DNA of 64,000 bases from NIOZ-UU35 sp964344175. GTDB taxonomy: Bacteria > Chloroflexota > Anaerolineae > Anaerolineales > UBA11858. Location of the stretch: positions 11,133 to 75,132 of the forward strand of contig CAYFMI010000005.1 in the NCBI GenBank assembly GCA_964344175.1, given 5' to 3'. The position numbers and the translations under genes were made by a program. Below, piece by piece: positions 8,774 to 16,408 of this stretch; position 1 is the first letter of the stretch, and every line of letters starts with the position of its first letter. The notes under the pieces were generated by a model that was not told the DNA's origin, did no database searches, and saw only the letters and a program-made list of their open reading frames with translations.

Positions 8774-10750
8774 ATGATAAAAACAATTGATGTCCTTCTC
8801 ACCAATGCCATTGTCCTCACAATGGATGAAGAATTCCACCAATATGATCCCGGAGCAGTAGCCATCCACAGCGACAGTATCGTCGCCGCCGGCCCGGTGG
8901 ATGAAATAACAAAGCAATTTAGTGGCAAAGAAACCATTGACTGCGGGGGCAAAGTCCTCATGCCCGGCCTGATCAATGCCCACACCCATGTTCCCATGAC
9001 CTTATTGCGCGGCCTGGCCGATGACCTGCGTCTGGATGTGTGGCTGCTGGGGTACATGATGCCGGTTGAACGCGAATTTGTTTCACCGCGTTTTGTTCAT
9101 CTGGGCACATCGCTGGCCTGCATCGAATCGATTCGGTCGGGTGTCACCTGTTTCGCCGACATGTACTACTTCGAAGAAGAAGTTGCCAAAGCCACCGCTG
9201 AAATCGGCTTGCGGGCGGTTTGTTCGCAAACCGTGTTGAAATTTCCCTCCCCCGATGCCCCATCCTACGAAGAAGCCCTAGAGGCGGCAGAGGACTTCAT
9301 TAAGCGCTGGAAAGGACACGCCCTGATTGTGCCGTCTGTCGCTCCGCACGCCCCCTACACCTGCACTGAAGATATTCTCCAGGCCACTGCTGCCATCGCC
9401 GCCCAGCATGATGTCCCCTTGCATACCCATCTGGCCGAAACTGCCACAGAAGTTGAAGCCTCCAAAGAAGAACACGGCATGCCGGTAATTCCCTATGTTA
9501 AGAAACAGAATCTCTTCGATGCCAAAGTGCTGGCTGCCCATTGTGTGCATATCGACACCGGCGAAATTCACACCCTTCACCATCACAAAGCCGGGGTTGC
9601 TCATAACCCCTCTTCGAACTTAAAGTTGGCATCCGGGGTAGCGCCGGTAACAGAGATGCTGGATGTGGGCTTAAATGTCGGCATTGGCACCGACGGCCCG
9701 GCCTCAAATAACGACCTGGATATGTTCGAAGAAGTACGCCTGGCAGCTTTCCTGGCGAAAGGTTTTTCCGGCGACCCCACAGCCCTGCCCGCCCGAACAG
9801 CCCTGCTGATGGCAACCCGTCTGGGGGCCGAAGCGCTTCACATCGGTGCGATCACAGGCTCACTCGAAACCGGGAAACGCGCCGACCTCATCCTGGTGGA
9901 TATTTCTCCGCTTCATAATGCCCCCCGCTTCCGGCGTGACCCTGAGGGAGTGTATGCGCAGTTAGTCTATGCCGCTAAAGCTACCGATGTCTGCGATGTG
10001 ATGGTCAACGGACAATGGCTCATGCGCGAACAAAAATTGCTCACCATAGAGGAAGAACCTCTACTAGCTGAAGCTGCCGAATATGCCCGACAGATTGATG
10101 CCTTCCTGATTGAACGAGAACAATCGGTGCTTTCGAAGTTAATCGCTATCGGCGGAGCGTTAGAGCAAGAGAGTTTTGAAGTTCAGGTCAAAGTACGCGT
10201 TGAAGATACTGCGGCAATTATCGAGAATATTCAGCGCGATGAGATCGAAATCTTGCATACGCGCCACTATCACGAATTTGATACCTATTTCCAATTCGAA
10301 GATCCATCCCAAGGACAATTGCGCTACCGCGAAGATGAATACATAGACAAGAAGGGCAAAGTAGAAAAGGCACGCTATCGCCTGACAATGATTGGCAAAA
10401 CTCGTGAACGCCACTTCCCCAGCGACGTATTGCTTTCTAGAAGCCGTTATATTGCCCCGGCCACGCACAGCTTGCGATTCTATCGAGAATATTTCAAACC
10501 AGCTTCTGAGATCTTTATCGAGAAAGACCGCTTGCGCTGGCGAGTGCTTTTCAAAGGCACCGAGTTCTATATCAATCTCGATCGTATTGACCAGCCCAAC
10601 TTGGGGACGTTCCTGGAAGTCAAGAGCCGTACCTGGAGTTTGCGGGATGCTGAAATCAAGGCCCAACTGGTCAAAAACCTGATCGAATTCCTGGGGGCGC
10701 AGCCCGAGAAGACCGTCACACAAGATTATGTAGAGTTCGTGTCGGCATAA
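8774..10750 (+). CDS. Amidohydrolase (MTA/SAH deaminase-like) fused to a CYTH domain
   Basis: 658 residues. Residues 1 to about 440 form a metal-dependent amidohydrolase of the MtaD/SsnA/TrzA type: HTH metal ligands in INAHTHVPMTLLRG (His70, His72), HLAETATEVE, AAHCVHID and GIGTDGPASNNDLDMFEE. From about residue 466 to the end lies a second domain with CYTH (adenylate cyclase CyaB/thiamine triphosphatase) features: EVQVKVRV in place of the usual ExExK, LRYRED, KARYRLTMIGK, WRVLFKG and FLEVKSRTW. The CYTH fold binds triphosphates in a tunnel of acidic and basic residues. The start at ATG 8774 is 5 bases after the cinA stop and gives the normal MtaD N-terminus; the frame is open further upstream only inside cinA. 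I have no established precedent in mind for this pairing. Confidence 0.8.
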   Translation: MIKTIDVLLTNAIVLTMDEEFHQYDPGAVAIHSDSIVAAGPVDEITKQFSGKETIDCGGKVLMPGLINAHTHVPMTLLRGLADDLRLDVWLLGYMMPVEREFVSPRFVHLGTSLACIESIRSGVTCFADMYYFEEEVAKATAEIGLRAVCSQTVLKFPSPDAPSYEEALEAAEDFIKRWKGHALIVPSVAPHAPYTCTEDILQATAAIAAQHDVPLHTHLAETATEVEASKEEHGMPVIPYVKKQNLFDAKVLAAHCVHIDTGEIHTLHHHKAGVAHNPSSNLKLASGVAPVTEMLDVGLNVGIGTDGPASNNDLDMFEEVRLAAFLAKGFSGDPTALPARTALLMATRLGAEALHIGAITGSLETGKRADLILVDISPLHNAPRFRRDPEGVYAQLVYAAKATDVCDVMVNGQWLMREQKLLTIEEEPLLAEAAEYARQIDAFLIEREQSVLSKLIAIGGALEQESFEVQVKVRVEDTAAIIENIQRDEIEILHTRHYHEFDTYFQFEDPSQGQLRYREDEYIDKKGKVEKARYRLTMIGKTRERHFPSDVLLSRSRYIAPATHSLRFYREYFKPASEIFIEKDRLRWRVLFKGTEFYINLDRIDQPNLGTFLEVKSRTWSLRDAEIKAQLVKNLIEFLGAQPEKTVTQDYVEFVSA

Positions 10751-10790
10751 TTCAAGATTTGTACAGTACGCTGAGAATATTCCTAACAAT

Positions 10791-10830
10791 CGCGTGTGTG
10801 GGGTATGAAGCATCCCACGCGCTCCTATTT
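10791..10830. repeat. Degenerate copy of the palindromic intergenic repeat
   Basis: GTGTGTGGGGT, a short loop and ATCCCACGCGC followed by TCCTATTT match the core of the repeat family described at 17864, but the arms contain mismatches and no terminal repeats are left. It lies in the 113-bp gap before the metallophosphoesterase gene. Confidence 0.55.
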
Positions 10831-10863
10831 GCAGCCTTCCCCATTGCATCAAAATAAACGCCT

Positions 10864-11715
10864 ATGAAAATTGCTGTCCTCGCAGATATTCACGCCAATT
10901 ACCCGGCTTTGCTGGCCGTTGCCGACCATATTCAAAGTTGGCGGCCTGATCTTGTGTTCGTCGCCGGAGATATTGTAAATCGCGGGCCAAAACCGTTGGA
11001 ATGTTTACATTTTGTCCAAGAGAAACAACAACAGGAAGACTGGGAGGTGATTCGCGGCAATCATGAGGATTATGTGATTTGGCATGCCCAACCCGATTCG
11101 CCGCGTGACGGCCCGTTATTCGAATTGTTCCGCTATAGCTACTGGACCTATCAGTGTATGCGTGAGGATATTACACCGCTGGAAGCCATGCCAAATGAAT
11201 TCAGTTTTACCCATAACCAGGGTGGCGAATTCAGGGGTGTCCATGCATCTATGCGCAGTAATCGTCGCGGCATTTATCCTGAAATGGCAGATGAAACCAT
11301 CAAAACGCTGATCAACCCACCCCCCGCGTTGATCGCTGTCGGGCACACCCATCGCCCCCTCATCCGCCGTATCGACCAAACGCTGGTGATTAATGCCGGT
11401 TCAGTCGGGCTGCCCTTTGATGGCGATCCACGCGCTGCTTATGCACAGGTCACCTATTCCGACAGCGCCTGGGATGCAGCGATCATTCGTACCGAATATG
11501 ACCGTGCTCAAGCCAGGAGAGATTTTATCGACACGGGTTTTTCCGAGCAGGCCGGGCCACTGGTACGTGTCATTCAAACTGAGTTAGCGCTATCCCTGTC
11601 TCAGCTTTTCCAGTGGACAAGCCAATATATGGATGATGTCTTGGATGAGCGCATCAGCATTGAGGAGGCGGTGGATATCTATTTGCAGGCTCCGCTGGAT
11701 AAACCTTATGGGTAA
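10864..11715 (+). CDS. Metallophosphoesterase (YfcE/MJ0936-like)
   Basis: 283 residues. The metallophosphatase motifs appear in order: VLADIHANYPALLAV (D-x-H), VAGDIVNRGP (GD), VIRGNHEDYVIWH (GNHD/E), VGHTHRPLIRRI (GHTH) and then NAGSVGLPFDGDPRAAY. These are the ligands of a two-metal site. Proteins of this subfamily cleave phosphodiester or phosphomonoester bonds of small molecules; the substrate is unknown. Its C-terminal 80 residues are not part of the core fold. The stop codon overlaps the AAGGAG ribosome site of the next gene, which starts 10 bases later, so the two genes look co-transcribed. Confidence 0.85.
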   Translation: MKIAVLADIHANYPALLAVADHIQSWRPDLVFVAGDIVNRGPKPLECLHFVQEKQQQEDWEVIRGNHEDYVIWHAQPDSPRDGPLFELFRYSYWTYQCMREDITPLEAMPNEFSFTHNQGGEFRGVHASMRSNRRGIYPEMADETIKTLINPPPALIAVGHTHRPLIRRIDQTLVINAGSVGLPFDGDPRAAYAQVTYSDSAWDAAIIRTEYDRAQARRDFIDTGFSEQAGPLVRVIQTELALSLSQLFQWTSQYMDDVLDERISIEEAVDIYLQAPLDKPYG

Positions 11716-11725
11716 GGAGTGCGTC

Positions 11726-12307
11726 ATGCCCTGGATTGAACAGATTCCTATCAAACATGCTACCGGATCACTCAAGCGCCATTTTGATGCTGCCATCAAA
11801 CGCGCCGGTCGCGTCTGGCACATTGTACATATTATGAGTATCAATCCCAGAATTCTCAGAGACAGCATTCACTTTTACCAGACCTTGATGATGGGCGAAT
11901 CACCCCTGACTCGGATGCAGCGCGAGATGCTGGCCGTAGTGGTCTCAGACGAAAATAATTGTTTCTACTGAAGACAATCGCATGCCCATGATCTCCGTGA
12001 AGAGAGCAATCACGAAATTGATGACCCCCAAACTGCGGATTCTTACGTTGACGCGCTGGCACGAGATTGGCGAAGCGCGCCGCTTGCCCCGGCTGACCGG
12101 GCTTTATGCGAATACGCTGCCAAGCTGACGCATCACGCCCATGAATGCACTCCAGAAGATTTAGAGGGATTACGTGCGCAGGGTTTTGACGACCGTGCCA
12201 TCCACGATGCTGTTCAGGTCATTGGTTATTTCAACTACATCAACCGGGTTGCATCCGGGCTGGGGGTAGAACCTGAGGACTTCATCCGTCCCTGGGGTGC
12301 GCTTTGA
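11726..12307 (+). CDS. AhpD-like peroxidase-related selenoprotein with CxxU active site (UGA = Sec)
   Basis: One reading frame of 194 codons interrupted once, by TGA at 11969-11971. Before it: MPWIEQIPIKHATGSLKRHF ... REMLAVVVSDENNCFY. After it, in the same frame: RQSHAHDLREESNHEI ... VIGYFNYINRVASGLGVEPE. Both halves match the carboxymuconolactone-decarboxylase/AhpD peroxidase-related family, where this position holds the second Cys of the redox CxxC followed by a few residues and His. Here the motif is C79-F-Y-U82. A small hairpin follows: TCTC (11992-11995), loop CGTGAA, GAGA (12002-12005), with a G in the first two loop positions and 20 nt from the UGA to the stem, fitting the bacterial SECIS model. 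Translated length is 193 residues including Sec, normal for the family; without readthrough it would stop at 81. The start ATG has AAGGAG 6 bases upstream. Probable role: thiol/selenol-dependent peroxide reduction in the cytoplasm. Confidence 0.85.
11989..12008 (+). promoter_or_regulatory. Candidate bacterial SECIS element
   Basis: TGATCTC pairs with GAGAGCA (T89-A08, G90-C07, one A-G mismatch, then TCTC/GAGA) around the loop CGTGAA. The apical loop lies 24 nt after the UGA, within the spacing accepted by SelB, and carries the expected G near its 5' side. Confidence 0.6.
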
Positions 12308-12374
12308 ATGAAAATCATCTACACTGGGGAATGCGCAGTATACAGGCTGCCTCCGAAATTATGAAGAGATTCAT

Positions 12375-12698
12375 TTACAGATCGCCCTCGCGGTAATATT
12401 TCTTCTCTTCGGAATGATAAAGCAATTCACACGAAGGGCAAAACCACCACAGCCGGTTTTCACTGCGCGATAAAGTCACACTACATTCAGGGCATATGTA
12501 GGATGTCCCTGGGATGGGCGGCGTGATTTGAACAGCCACTTTGGGCGGTTTGATCTCAGCAAAGGGGCCTTTTGCTAATAGAATTACCCGGCAAGTTCCC
12601 AACTCCCAACCAATCACCCTGCGGGCGTCATCGGATGAGGGCGCTTCGACCTCCCAAATTTCCCCGGTGTCACGATGTACAACGCGGTAACGCGGCAT
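12375..12698 (-). CDS. Small zinc-ribbon protein of unknown function
   Basis: 107 residues, not recognised as a named family. The first 35 residues (YRVVHRDTGEIWEVEAPSSD, then DARRVIGWELGTCRVILLA) resemble a small beta/alpha module; the C-terminal part has a zinc ribbon formed by CPEC and FCPSC (two CxxC pairs about 20 residues apart) with the aromatic stretch RLWWF between them. Ribosome site GAGGAGA lies before ATG. It is divergent from the inositol-phosphatase-like gene and shares a symmetrical promoter region with it. Confidence 0.65.
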   Translation of the reverse strand: MPRYRVVHRDTGEIWEVEAPSSDDARRVIGWELGTCRVILLAKGPFAEIKPPKVAVQITPPIPGTSYICPECSVTLSRSENRLWWFCPSCELLYHSEEKKYYREGDL

Positions 12699-12719
12699 GC
12701 TTCTGTCTCCTCAAAAAAA

Positions 12720-12765
12720 CAGTATAACACGAGAGACGCCGATCTCGTACAGCCATGTTATACTG
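12720..12765. promoter_or_regulatory. Divergent mirror-image -10 elements
   Basis: CAGTATAACA (12720-12729) and TGTTATACTG (12756-12765) are perfect inverted repeats 26 bp apart. Each reads outward as an extended -10 (TGTTATACT), one for the minus-strand zinc-ribbon gene, one for the plus-strand phosphatase gene. The same repeat could be bound by a shared regulator. Confidence 0.5.
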
Positions 12766-12831
12766 CTAGACACGCCACACATATGACAAAGAAATCAAAC
12801 AATAGGGGAATTTCTTTGAGAAACGTTAATC

Positions 12832-13611
12832 ATGAAACAAATACTTGCTTTCGCATCCGATCTTGCCAAAGAAGTTGGCAAGATCACTCTCGATTATTTC
12901 CACCCAAATGGCATTGGGACTTCGCTCAAAGCCGATGACTCCGCCGTTACCGAGGCCGATCTAGCCGCCGACGCATTCATTAGGGCTGCTATTCAAGAGC
13001 ATTTCCCTGAAGACGGACTGCTGACCGAAGAAGCCAACACCACCTTCCCCGATGGAAAAGGCGCCGTCTGGGTAATTGACCCGCTCGATGGGACAACCAA
13101 TTTCAGTTTAGGGTTACATCATTGGGGGGTTTCGATTGCCAGGCTGATCGATGGCCAACCGGATACGGCCGCTTTATACTTTCCATTGATCAATGAGTTA
13201 TATACCGCTCAACGCAATCAGGGTGCTTTTCTGAACGGTATGCGCTTGTTTACCCGCCTCCCTGACTCGAATAACCCTTTTAGTTTCTTCGCCTGTTGTT
13301 CACGCACACATCGCAAGTACAACGTCAGCGTCCCATATAAAGCCCGCATTTTTGGTTCGGCAGCCTATGGATTGGTGACAGTGGCGCGCGGCTGCGCGGC
13401 ACTGGCTTTCGAGGTGACCCCTAAGATTTGGGATTTTGCCGCAAGCTGGCTGGTGACTCGCGAGGCTGGGGGCGTGATAGGCGTTCTCGATGCGGATTCG
13501 CCTTTCCCGCTGATGCCCGGGGTCGACTATGAGGGCAAGAGTTACCCCACTTTAGCGGCTGCCACCCCCGAGCTTTGGGAGAAGGGCCGCCAAAAGATCA
13601 CTCTCAAATAA
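12832..13611 (+). CDS. Inositol monophosphatase family phosphatase
   Basis: 259 residues. The Li-sensitive phosphatase signature is present: TEADLAADAFIRAAI, LLTEEAN (metal Glu), WVIDPLDGTTNFSLGLHHWG (DPLDGTTNF metal-binding loop) and the late WDFAASWLVTREAGGVI motif with its catalytic Asp. Members dephosphorylate inositol phosphates, histidinol phosphate, fructose 1,6-bisphosphate or PAP, and the exact substrate cannot be read here. An upstream frame at 12675 is a shadow overlapping the promoter. The aldo/keto reductase gene follows after 30 bases with its own AAAGGAG site, so the two may be an operon. Confidence 0.88.
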   Translation: MKQILAFASDLAKEVGKITLDYFHPNGIGTSLKADDSAVTEADLAADAFIRAAIQEHFPEDGLLTEEANTTFPDGKGAVWVIDPLDGTTNFSLGLHHWGVSIARLIDGQPDTAALYFPLINELYTAQRNQGAFLNGMRLFTRLPDSNNPFSFFACCSRTHRKYNVSVPYKARIFGSAAYGLVTVARGCAALAFEVTPKIWDFAASWLVTREAGGVIGVLDADSPFPLMPGVDYEGKSYPTLAAATPELWEKGRQKITLK

Positions 13612-13641
13612 TCTAAACATCTCGTATTAAAGGAGTTTTCG

Positions 13642-14637
13642 ATGCAATATCGTTATTTAGGTTCATCCGGTCTACAAGTTTCAGCCCTGTCCTTTGGATC
13701 CTGGGTGACATTCGCCAACCAGGCTGACGAAGATGCCGCCTTCGAGATGATGAAAGCCGCCTACGACGCGGGTGTTAACTTCTTTGATAACGCCGAAGTC
13801 TACGCAAACGGGCAGTCTGAAACCATAATGGGGAAAGTCATCCAACGGGCCGGATGGAAGCGCAGCGATTTAGTGGTCTCTACGAAAATTTTTTGGGGCG
13901 GCGATGGCCCCAACGACCGCGGCCTTTCGCGCAAACACATCGTCGAAGGCACCGATGCCGCGCTGGCACGCTTACAACTGGATTATGTCGATCTGATATT
14001 CGCCCACCGTCCAGATTTCCATACTCCGATGGAAGAAACCGTAAGGGCTTTCAATCACATTATCGATCAAGGCAAGGCATTTTACTGGGGCACCAGTGAG
14101 TGGAGCGCCGCTGAAATTATGGAAGCCTATGCGATTGCACGCCGTGAACACCTTATCCCCCCGCTGATGGAACAACCTCAATATCACATGTTTCACCGCC
14201 AGCGCTTCGAAGTTGAGTACGCGCCGCTCTATGATGAAATCGGCCTTGGTACAACCATTTGGAGTCCTTTGGCAAGCGGTCTATTGACCGGCAAATACAA
14301 CCAGGGGATGCCAGAGGGCACCCGCGCTACGCTGGAAGGTTACGAATGGCTGCGCAAACGGTTCGAGGACGAGGAGGCCATCCAGAATATTCAAAAGGTT
14401 GGGCAATTGATACCCATTGCCGAGGAACTGGGTTGCTCGATGGCCCAGTTAGCCCTGGCCTGGACATTGATGAACCCAAGCGTCAGCACAACAATAACCG
14501 GCGCTTCGCGCGTCGAACAGGTGGTTGAGAATATGAAAGCCATTGATGTGGTCGAAAAACTCACCCCTGCCATCATGGAACGCATCGAGGCAATTCTCGA
14601 TAACAAGCCCAGCCAGCCAATGGATTGGCGCGGATAA
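13642..14637 (+). CDS. Aldo/keto reductase, voltage-gated K+ channel beta-subunit type
   Basis: 331 residues, full-length TIM-barrel NADPH oxidoreductase. Seen: YRYLGSSGLQVSALSFGSW at the N-terminus, FFDNAEVYANGQSE (catalytic Asp and Tyr), the lysine in VVSTKIFWGG, the histidine in IFAHRPDF, and the cofactor part SPLASGLLTGKYN and ITGASRVEQVVENMKA. The motifs fit the Kv-beta/YghZ subgroup that reduces aldehydes and ketones. AAAGGAG precedes ATG. A strong terminator follows. Confidence 0.9.
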   Translation: MQYRYLGSSGLQVSALSFGSWVTFANQADEDAAFEMMKAAYDAGVNFFDNAEVYANGQSETIMGKVIQRAGWKRSDLVVSTKIFWGGDGPNDRGLSRKHIVEGTDAALARLQLDYVDLIFAHRPDFHTPMEETVRAFNHIIDQGKAFYWGTSEWSAAEIMEAYAIARREHLIPPLMEQPQYHMFHRQRFEVEYAPLYDEIGLGTTIWSPLASGLLTGKYNQGMPEGTRATLEGYEWLRKRFEDEEAIQNIQKVGQLIPIAEELGCSMAQLALAWTLMNPSVSTTITGASRVEQVVENMKAIDVVEKLTPAIMERIEAILDNKPSQPMDWRG

Positions 14638-14639
14638 TC

Positions 14640-14684
14640 CTAAAAAGATACAACGGAGCGTGATGCTCCGTTGTATCTTTTTAG
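14640..14684. terminator. Bidirectional terminator between convergent genes
   Basis: A perfect 20-bp stem: CTAAAAAGATACAACGGAGC (14640-14659), 5-nt loop, and its complement (14665-14684) ending in TATCTTTTTAG. A/T tracts at both ends allow termination of the aldo/keto reductase gene (+) and of the GyrI-like gene (-). Confidence 0.88.
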
Positions 14685-14690
14685 ATAATT

Positions 14691-15305
14691 TCACTTCCCC
14701 CGCACCGGTTGGCGGATTACAGTTTTCAACTTCTCCGGCGCGGTGCGGCGCGGGTCACTGAGGTAAATTTCGTGATGTTTTCCTGTGAGGGCATAGCCTT
14801 GCTGCTCAATGAAATCATGCATCGCTGCAATGACTGGGCCTTCATCGGCATAGGCTCCCAGGTACATAATCTGCACGGCAAGCCCCTCATGATAAGGTTC
14901 AAAGCGTAAGTCGGATAGTGCGGGCAGGTCTTTCTTTTGAGCCACTTCGCTGCGGGCGTCTGCCACCATCTCTGATGTCACCCACTCTGGCATTGCCATC
15001 ATCAACGTCCACAACCAATCATCTTTACGTTCCAGGCTGAATGCTTCCATATCTTCCATCCACCACAGACCTTCTGTCGGAGCGACAACAAAATCTTTCT
15101 CCAAAGCCTTGCACTTGAATTTTACCGTGTAGGCCAGTCCATATAGGGCTTCGGTAACCGTCTGGAATTGGGGGCTGGTGTTGGGATTGCCTGCGCCATC
15201 TCCCATCAGAAAATTCATCGGCGGGACATCGACCACGGTGAACTTCCCTTTGGGGGGGGTATAAAGATGCTTCATTTCTTTCTTAATATCATATTTACTT
15301 GACAT
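14691..15305 (-). CDS. GyrI-like small-molecule-binding domain protein
   Basis: 204 residues. The pattern (VVDVPPMNFLMGDGAGNPNT near the start, then VTEALYGLAYTVKF, VAPTEGLWWMEDME, WLWTLMMAMPEWVT, ending HHEIYLSDPRRTAPEKLKTV) matches the stand-alone GyrI-like proteins that bind hydrophobic cations or act as small-molecule sensors. It has no DNA-binding domain. Its start overlaps the end of the next upstream gene by 11 bases, and together with the PadR regulator it forms a compact three-gene operon. Confidence 0.75.
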   Translation of the reverse strand: MSSKYDIKKEMKHLYTPPKGKFTVVDVPPMNFLMGDGAGNPNTSPQFQTVTEALYGLAYTVKFKCKALEKDFVVAPTEGLWWMEDMEAFSLERKDDWLWTLMMAMPEWVTSEMVADARSEVAQKKDLPALSDLRFEPYHEGLAVQIMYLGAYADEGPVIAAMHDFIEQQGYALTGKHHEIYLSDPRRTAPEKLKTVIRQPVRGK

Positions 15306-15678
15306 AGCATTTCTCCTTCAAAAGAAACCCCATCCCAACGGTGATAACCGGGATGAGCAAATACGTAACACCGATGTCTTTCATGTACTCCCAAAAGGGC
15401 ATCTTCATCGGCCCTTCCATAAAGAGGATCAGATCGAAACCAAGGTTGATGACAAACCAAACAACTCCAATTGAAATCCCCTTTACCAAATAGGCATCAC
15501 CAGTCTTTTTGAAATACAGAAAGGCAAATACCGTCACACAAAGTGCAATGACGACCGGCATTATCGATTCGAATAGCGGACGCTCTGCCTCATGGAGTGG
15601 ATAGATTGCCACTGAAGTGACAAAGGGAATCAGCCAAATTAAGAAACCAAACCAGACAATGCGAAAGTTCTTCTTCAT
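15295..15678 (-). CDS. Small four-helix membrane protein
   Basis: 127 residues with four hydrophobic segments (about 8-28, 36-56, 67-88 and 102-121). No catalytic motif is recognised. It sits between a PadR repressor and a GyrI-like protein and overlaps both (4 bases with padR, 11 with gyrI-like), so all three are probably made together. A role as membrane partner of a drug- or cation-response system is a guess from context. Confidence 0.7.
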   Translation of the reverse strand: MKKNFRIVWFGFLIWLIPFVTSVAIYPLHEAERPLFESIMPVVIALCVTVFAFLYFKKTGDAYLVKGISIGVVWFVINLGFDLILFMEGPMKMPFWEYMKDIGVTYLLIPVITVGMGFLLKEKCYVK

Positions 15679-16205
15679 GTTGTTGCCTCCAAATGTTTTC
15701 TAAACTCAATAATCCAGGCAATTTCTGCCACGATCATTTGGATACTATAATCAAACATGGCCTGCACAAAAAACGGAAGCGGGTTTTGCGCATCGACTTG
15801 TGCTAAAAGGCGCGCACGCCGCTCTTCGAGTTGCTGCTGATATGCCGCCAAAGCCTCTGAGACCTGCTCTGGAGCGAGTATGGGCAGGTTAGAAAGGCCC
15901 AGCAGAAAAGGCACCGATCCGCCCCGCGGCGTAGATAAGGCTTGCAGTGTCCCATCCCTTTGAGCCTGAAGCCCTGCCGGAGTAATTTGATATACCTTGC
16001 GAGCAGGCCCCTTACCTTCGACATGCTCTAATTGACTTTCGATCAACCTGTTTTTTTCCAACTTGTTAAGAATATAGTAGATCGAAGAAAAGCCGATATC
16101 TGTCCAGTCGCGCATGCCGCGTTTTTCGATGGTCTGTTCAATCTCATATCCATGACAGGCCTTTTCGGCCACAAGACTAAGGATGGCTAATTCTGCGTTT
16201 GTCAT
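15675..16205 (-). CDS. PadR family transcriptional regulator
   Basis: 176 residues. The N-terminal winged helix of PadR proteins is clear (ELAILSLVAEKACHGYEIEQ, FSSIYYILNKLEKNRLIESQ, and the wing with RKVYQITPAGLQA); the C-terminal helical part is the dimerisation arm (PadR-type long form, VIR/Vir_act_alpha_C-like). PadR proteins usually repress a neighbouring transporter or membrane-protein operon and release on ligand binding. It is the first gene of the three-gene set, so autoregulation is likely, and a palindrome sits just upstream of its start. Confidence 0.88.
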   Translation of the reverse strand: MTNAELAILSLVAEKACHGYEIEQTIEKRGMRDWTDIGFSSIYYILNKLEKNRLIESQLEHVEGKGPARKVYQITPAGLQAQRDGTLQALSTPRGGSVPFLLGLSNLPILAPEQVSEALAAYQQQLEERRARLLAQVDAQNPLPFFVQAMFDYSIQMIVAEIAWIIEFRKHLEATT

Positions 16206-16224
16206 TATTATCCTTGTATAAATA

Positions 16225-16242
16225 TATTCTAGTAATAGAATA
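16225..16242. promoter_or_regulatory. Candidate PadR operator
   Basis: TATTCTA-GTAA-TAGAATA is a perfect 7-bp inverted repeat, 20 bases upstream of the padR start. Position and symmetry suit an autoregulatory operator for a dimeric winged-helix repressor. Confidence 0.5.
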
Positions 16243-16408
16243 GCATAAAACAGAAACTACGTCAATCCTAATTTTCTAAAAAATTGAAACCCTACTGCTT
16301 TGTAAAGATCATCCTTGTCAGAAGGTGCAATGCACTTGTTGAGCAGTCCCATCGTTGTTCACGCAACCGCAGAAGTGCGTCGCACCTAATAATCAACTTA
16401 ACTGCGCA

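Noticed and set aside
11726..11971. AhpD-like gene as a truncated pseudogene or frameshift
   Set aside because: The frame and family similarity continue unchanged after the TGA, and the TGA falls exactly on a redox-active position, so selenocysteine explains it better.
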